64,000 bases of DNA from Dyadobacter subterraneus (GTDB taxonomy: Bacteria; Bacteroidota; Bacteroidia; Cytophagales; Spirosomataceae), in NCBI RefSeq assembly GCF_015221875.1, contig NZ_JACYGY010000001.1, positions 868,001-932,000 of the forward strand, in the 5' to 3' direction. Below the pieces are notes generated by a model. That model saw nothing but the letters and a program-made list of their open reading frames with translations. It searched no databases and was not told the DNA's origin. Positions 61,228 through 64,000 of this stretch are shown here, piece after piece; position 1 is the first letter of the stretch; each line of letters opens with the position of its first letter. The position numbers and the translations under genes are program-made.

Positions 61228-64000
61228 ATGAATCTAAAACTACCGTCAGCAAGGACGCTGTTCCTGTATGTTATGGTGAGTATTTCTCCCACGTTTGCGT
61301 TTGCCCAGTTATTTGCCTTTTCTCCCCAAAATCAAAAACAGCAGGAAACAAAACCTGTGCAGTCGATGAAATTGCGGGATGCTTTGCTGAAACTGAAAGA
61401 TGTTTATGCTGTTGATATTTTGTTTGAAGAAAAATTATTGACGGAATTGAGTGTGCCCGCCAATACAATTAAACCAGGGGCAAGTCTGGAACAAAATCTG
61501 GATGTGTTGTTACAGACAACGGGTTTGAAATACAAAAAAGTGAAGGCTGGTACTTATGTTTTGCTGGCCTCTAAAAATAAAAAGGCGAAAGAAACTTCCG
61601 GTATTGTTTCTGATCTCAAAACCAGTGAATTGTATGCCAAAGAAGGCTCTGTCAATCATGTTGTGATGGAGGAGCCAAAAATCAATTCCAAATCTTCGAT
61701 TACTGAAAATGTGATTAAAGGAAGTGTTGTAGACGCAAAGGGAGAGGCGCTGATTGGTGTAAGTGTTTTGGTGAAAGGAACAACCCGCGGAACGGCAACG
61801 GATGTTAACGGGAAATATGAAATTGCCGTTGACGATGCCAATTCGACACTTGTTTTTTCATTTGTAGGTTATGTGAGAAAAGAAATTGTTACCGGCGCAC
61901 AGTCTGAAATTAACGTTACTTTATTGGAAGATACCCAAAATCTTTCGGAGGTTGTCGTTACCGCGCTTGGTATCAAAAGAGATAAAAGAGCGCTGGGATA
62001 TTCTGTTCAGGAAATTGGTGGTGAGATGTTGTCAACGGCCAAAGAAGCAAATCTGGCCAATTCACTTGCCGGGAAAATGGCCGGCGTGCAGGTAACGCGT
62101 TCTGCAAATGGTGCGGGCGGTTCATCCCGTGTTGTGATTCGTGGCTCCAATTCTCTGGTTGGAAATAGTCAGCCATTGTATGTGATTGACGGAATTCCGA
62201 TGGACAACAGCAATCCAAGTTCTCCCGGAAGTGCCGGTGGAATTGATTATGGTGATGGTATTTCAAATATAAATCCGGAAGATGTAGAAAGCATGTCGGT
62301 GCTGAAAGGCCCGAATGCGGCCGCACTTTACGGACAGCGCGGAAGTAATGGTGTTGTTTTGATCACCACGAAATCTGGTAAATCACGCAAGGGTATTGGC
62401 ATTAAATATGGTATCGATTATTCATTAGGCGATGCGTTAGTTTTGCCGGATCTGCAAAATGTTTACGGTCAGGGTTATGACGGAAACTTTACAAATTTCC
62501 GAGGCACCGACGATAAAATATACACCTGGGCAGCGGCACAGGCAGCCGGAATTGCAGGTATGCCAAAAATGAGCGGTGGCCGTGATCGTTTTACAAGATC
62601 GAGTTGGGGAGCGAAAATGGAAGGTCAGCAGTATGAAGACCAGTGGGGAAATGTTTTGAATTTTACGCCGCAGCCAAATACTTTCCAGAAGTTTTTCAAA
62701 CAGGAAAGACAAGTGGTAAATAACCTGAGTCTGGAAGGTGGAAACGACAATATCAGTTATCGATTGTCTTATGGAAATACAAATATCGATGGTTACACAC
62801 CGGGAAATACTTTAAAACGTAACAATTTCAACCTTCGTACAACGGCCAAACTGACGTCGAAATTAGAAATGGATGTAAAAGTTAATTACATCGACCAAAA
62901 AGGTGTTAACCGCCCGACCGTTTCCGATGCAAGCGATAATCCGGCCTATCTGTTTATCAGTCAGCCGCGTAGTATGCCAATGGATATTCTTGCCAATTCT
63001 TCATGGACGGCGCAGGATGTGAGCCGCCAGCTGGGTTATGGAAGTACAGCGGTGGTGGGTATGGAAAAAACCTATGCGACGAATTCATCCACGGCAAATC
63101 CTTACTGGACCGTTGCGCACACAAGAAATTCGGATGATCGTCAGCGTATTCTGGGCTTGATCCGTTTGAGTTATCAGTTCAATAACTGGATCAGATTAAC
63201 TGCAAAAACCGGTACTGATTTCTATACGGATGAGAGACTTCGCTACCGTGAAAAAGGAACTTATCAATCGCTGAATAAAAATGGAGATATCAGAGAGGAA
63301 GTTTCCCGCGTGCGTGAAAACAACAGCGATGTTTTGCTTTCATTAAATCCGCAGCTTTCAAAAGATCTTTCGTTTTCTCTGAATCTTGGTGCCAATCACC
63401 AGAAATTTTCATCCAGAACAACGGGTAATACCGGAACTGAATTTGTCGCACCGAATCTTTATGTGATCAATAATACACTGACCAATTCTTACATTTTCGG
63501 ATTGACAGAATCTTCCATTAATTCCGTTTATGGTTCAGGTCAGTTGGGTTATAAGGAATTTGCTTTTCTTGATTTCTCAGCCAGAAATGACTGGTCGTCC
63601 ACTTTATCACCTGCCAATAATTCATTCTTTTATCCGGCTGTGAGCGGTAGTTTGGTATTAACAGATGCGCTGGATCTTCAAAGTGATGTTTTGAGCTTTT
63701 TGAAAGTGAGAGCTTCATGGGCACAGGCTGGTAGTTCAGGTTCGCCATATCAATTGACGGGGACTTATTCTTTGGAACAAAATGCGCACGGAGGTGTTCC
63801 ACTGGCATCTTTTGCTTCAATTATTCCTGATCCAAATTTGAAAAATGAATTAACAACTTCAACTGAATTTGGTGTGGAAGCACGTTTTTTCAAAAACAGA
63901 ATGGGATTGGCCGCTGCGTATTATAATGCTAGTACCAAAAACCAGATTCTAGACGTGCCTTTGCCTCCGTCAAGCACATTTGCTTCCCGCCGTATCAACG
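61228..64000 (+). CDS. SusC-type TonB-dependent transporter with STN signalling domain, 3'-truncated
   Basis: The frame is open from the ATG at 61228 to the window edge, giving 924 codons; the end of the barrel is missing. A signal peptide of about 27 residues (FAFAQ) is followed by an STN (secretin/TonB short N-terminal) domain at about 47-120, recognisable from LRDALLKLKDVYAVDILFEEKLL. Then come a carboxypeptidase-regulatory-like domain (GSVVDAKGEALIGVSVLV, about 164-235) and a plug (NLSEVVVTALGIKRDKRALG, then VVIRGSNSL and ALYGQRGSNGVVLITTKSG). STN-bearing SusC proteins transmit ligand binding to FecR. Any SusD partner would lie beyond the window. Confidence 0.94.
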   Translation, partial: MNLKLPSARTLFLYVMVSISPTFAFAQLFAFSPQNQKQQETKPVQSMKLRDALLKLKDVYAVDILFEEKLLTELSVPANTIKPGASLEQNLDVLLQTTGLKYKKVKAGTYVLLASKNKKAKETSGIVSDLKTSELYAKEGSVNHVVMEEPKINSKSSITENVIKGSVVDAKGEALIGVSVLVKGTTRGTATDVNGKYEIAVDDANSTLVFSFVGYVRKEIVTGAQSEINVTLLEDTQNLSEVVVTALGIKRDKRALGYSVQEIGGEMLSTAKEANLANSLAGKMAGVQVTRSANGAGGSSRVVIRGSNSLVGNSQPLYVIDGIPMDNSNPSSPGSAGGIDYGDGISNINPEDVESMSVLKGPNAAALYGQRGSNGVVLITTKSGKSRKGIGIKYGIDYSLGDALVLPDLQNVYGQGYDGNFTNFRGTDDKIYTWAAAQAAGIAGMPKMSGGRDRFTRSSWGAKMEGQQYEDQWGNVLNFTPQPNTFQKFFKQERQVVNNLSLEGGNDNISYRLSYGNTNIDGYTPGNTLKRNNFNLRTTAKLTSKLEMDVKVNYIDQKGVNRPTVSDASDNPAYLFISQPRSMPMDILANSSWTAQDVSRQLGYGSTAVVGMEKTYATNSSTANPYWTVAHTRNSDDRQRILGLIRLSYQFNNWIRLTAKTGTDFYTDERLRYREKGTYQSLNKNGDIREEVSRVRENNSDVLLSLNPQLSKDLSFSLNLGANHQKFSSRTTGNTGTEFVAPNLYVINNTLTNSYIFGLTESSINSVYGSGQLGYKEFAFLDFSARNDWSSTLSPANNSFFYPAVSGSLVLTDALDLQSDVLSFLKVRASWAQAGSSGSPYQLTGTYSLEQNAHGGVPLASFASIIPDPNLKNELTTSTEFGVEARFFKNRMGLAAAYYNASTKNQILDVPLPPSSTFASRRIN

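Overview
The window looks like chromosomal DNA of a Bacteroidota bacterium, most probably a Cytophagales member close to Dyadobacter or another Spirosomaceae. This is inferred from gene families, not from a database match. The pointers are two SusC-type TonB-dependent transporters, one with a SusD partner; two secreted proteins with type IX secretion (T9SS) C-terminal signals, one type A and one type B; a FecR/ECF sigma module; DUF4920 and DUF5618 proteins; Bacteroidota promoter -7 boxes (TAnnTTTG); and few Shine-Dalgarno sites. No rRNA, tRNA, CRISPR array, prophage or insertion sequence with a transposase was found.

Layout. 1-3.5 kb (mostly minus): the N-terminal end of a voltage-gated ion channel, a FrnE-like DsbA oxidoreductase and a nitroreductase with a divergent HxlR regulator, then class II fructose-bisphosphate aldolase. 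3.6-10.8 kb (plus): a small membrane protein overlapping a CNNM/CorC-type CBS protein, a class A beta-lactamase, an ABC ATPase, a 1154-residue T9SS type B protein and a DUF4920 protein. 10.8-11.5 kb: a tandem array of about 150-bp units, each carrying a terminator-like palindrome. 11.7-20.5 kb: a two-domain SGNH esterase, menA/DUF5618/glutathione peroxidase, argS, a secreted protein of unknown role, pyrR and pth. 20.5-21.2 kb: a 0.7-kb non-coding gap rich in hairpins that ends in a good terminator.

21.2-33.6 kb: an OmpA/LamG-like envelope protein, an EamA permease, and a long minus-strand run of PhzF, a DUF1905/YdeI protein, GH37 trehalase, M28 peptidase, a RelE-like toxin with its antitoxin, a GH3/serine-hydrolase fusion, a chromate transporter and an isopenicillin-N-synthase-like dioxygenase. 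34-36.5 kb: a two-gene MBOAT plus AlgX-like cassette, probably for O-acylation of an envelope or secreted polymer. 36.8-47.2 kb: a T9SS type A protein, a secreted sugar isomerase-like protein, then SusC, SusD and a secreted M20 amidohydrolase. 47.3-54.8 kb: a catalytic/non-catalytic pair of M16 peptidases, an EEP-family hydrolase, an outer-membrane-like gene broken by a one-base frameshift, and a FAN1-like VRR-NUC nuclease. 55-64 kb: pgk, an outer-membrane TonB-receptor-like barrel, and an ECF sigma factor, FecR and an STN-domain SusC that runs off the right edge.

How it fits together. Housekeeping genes (fba, pgk, argS, pth, pyrR, menA) are interspersed with envelope and nutrient-uptake genes. 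The strongest functional units are the SusC/SusD/amidohydrolase block behind a good consensus promoter that abuts an 11-bp inverted repeat, and the sigma/FecR/STN-SusC surface-signalling cassette. Nothing seen here is convincingly a wholly new system. The best leads are the palindrome array at 10.8-11.5 kb, the structured gap at 20.7-21.2 kb, the G-run frameshift at 52.1 kb, and the trehalase with no ordinary start codon.
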